From Planctomycetota bacterium (GTDB taxonomy: Bacteria; Planctomycetota; Planctomycetia; Isosphaerales; Isosphaeraceae), in assembly GCA_021777685.1 (NCBI GenBank), contig JAJYDH010000108.1, positions 1 through 14,279 of the forward strand: a DNA stretch of 14,279 nt. The letters run 5' to 3'. The position numbers and the translations under genes were made by a program. This document shows, piece by piece, positions 14,241 to 14,279 of the stretch. Under the pieces are notes generated by a model. It did not search any database. It saw only the letters and a program-made list of their open reading frames with translations, and was not told where the DNA came from. Each line of letters opens with the position of its first letter. The first letter of the stretch is position 1.

Positions 14241-14279
14241 GGGAGCTTGCTCCCGCTTTCCTGGAGGGAGCTTGCTCCC
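14241..14279. repeat. Two copies of the palindrome GGGAGCTTGCTCCC
   Basis: Identical 14-mers at 14241-14254 and 14266-14279 are spaced by 11 nt (25-nt period). Each can form a 6-bp stem. The second copy ends on the last base of the window, so the array may continue. The preceding 80 bases (14160-14240) are less GC-rich than the genes and show no feature beyond a possible promoter region for the SGNH gene. Confidence 0.85.

Overview
The window looks like a piece of a very GC-rich planctomycete chromosome, most likely Isosphaeraceae or a close relative. The evidence is a Gfo/Idh/MocA oxidoreductase of the planctomycete type, a very large secreted ThuA / beta-propeller / HEAT / cytochrome c protein of a kind mostly known from Planctomycetes and the wider PVC group, strongly GC-biased third codon positions, and several kinds of short intergenic repeats. 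Assignment below phylum is inference.

Layout. Positions 1-684 (+) hold the 3' part of a Gfo/Idh/MocA oxidoreductase, closed by a perfect GC-rich terminator hairpin. A perfect TATAAT box and a good Shine-Dalgarno site then lead into an inositol-monophosphatase-family gene at 1019-1807 (+). It converges on a minus-strand block across a heptanucleotide repeat array, with a shorter inverted copy on the other side. Positions 1926-6543 (all -) form a compact catabolic operon, read from right to left: a DHDPS/NAL-family deaminase or lyase, a proline racemase-family 4-hydroxyproline epimerase, a DAAO-like FAD oxidoreductase, a small [2Fe-2S] protein and a large FAD / BFD-type oxidoreductase. Three of the four junctions overlap (1, 4 and 11 nt). 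Together these match the epimerase - heteromeric D-hydroxyproline dehydrogenase (alpha, beta, gamma) - pyrroline-hydroxycarboxylate deaminase route of hydroxyproline catabolism. The last enzyme, alpha-ketoglutarate semialdehyde dehydrogenase, is not in the window. Just upstream on the same strand lies a secreted HExxH metallopeptidase (6632-7498).

Positions 7505-7758 hold a large REP-like inverted repeat. Next is the 1444-residue ThuA-propeller-HEAT-cytochrome c protein (7759-12093, -), then a 241-nt gap with one hairpin, then a membrane-anchored SGNH-hydrolase-like protein with a TPR-like segment (12335-14080, -). The start codon of that last gene sits inside one arm of a 25-bp inverted repeat. 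The window ends in two copies of the palindrome GGGAGCTTGCTCCC, which probably continue beyond it.

No tRNA, rRNA, CRISPR array or transposase gene was seen. The most unusual material is the set of short repeats between genes. One has entered the 3' end of a coding sequence, and another is positioned to hide a start codon. The hydroxyproline pathway with its multi-subunit dehydrogenase is the clearest functional system.
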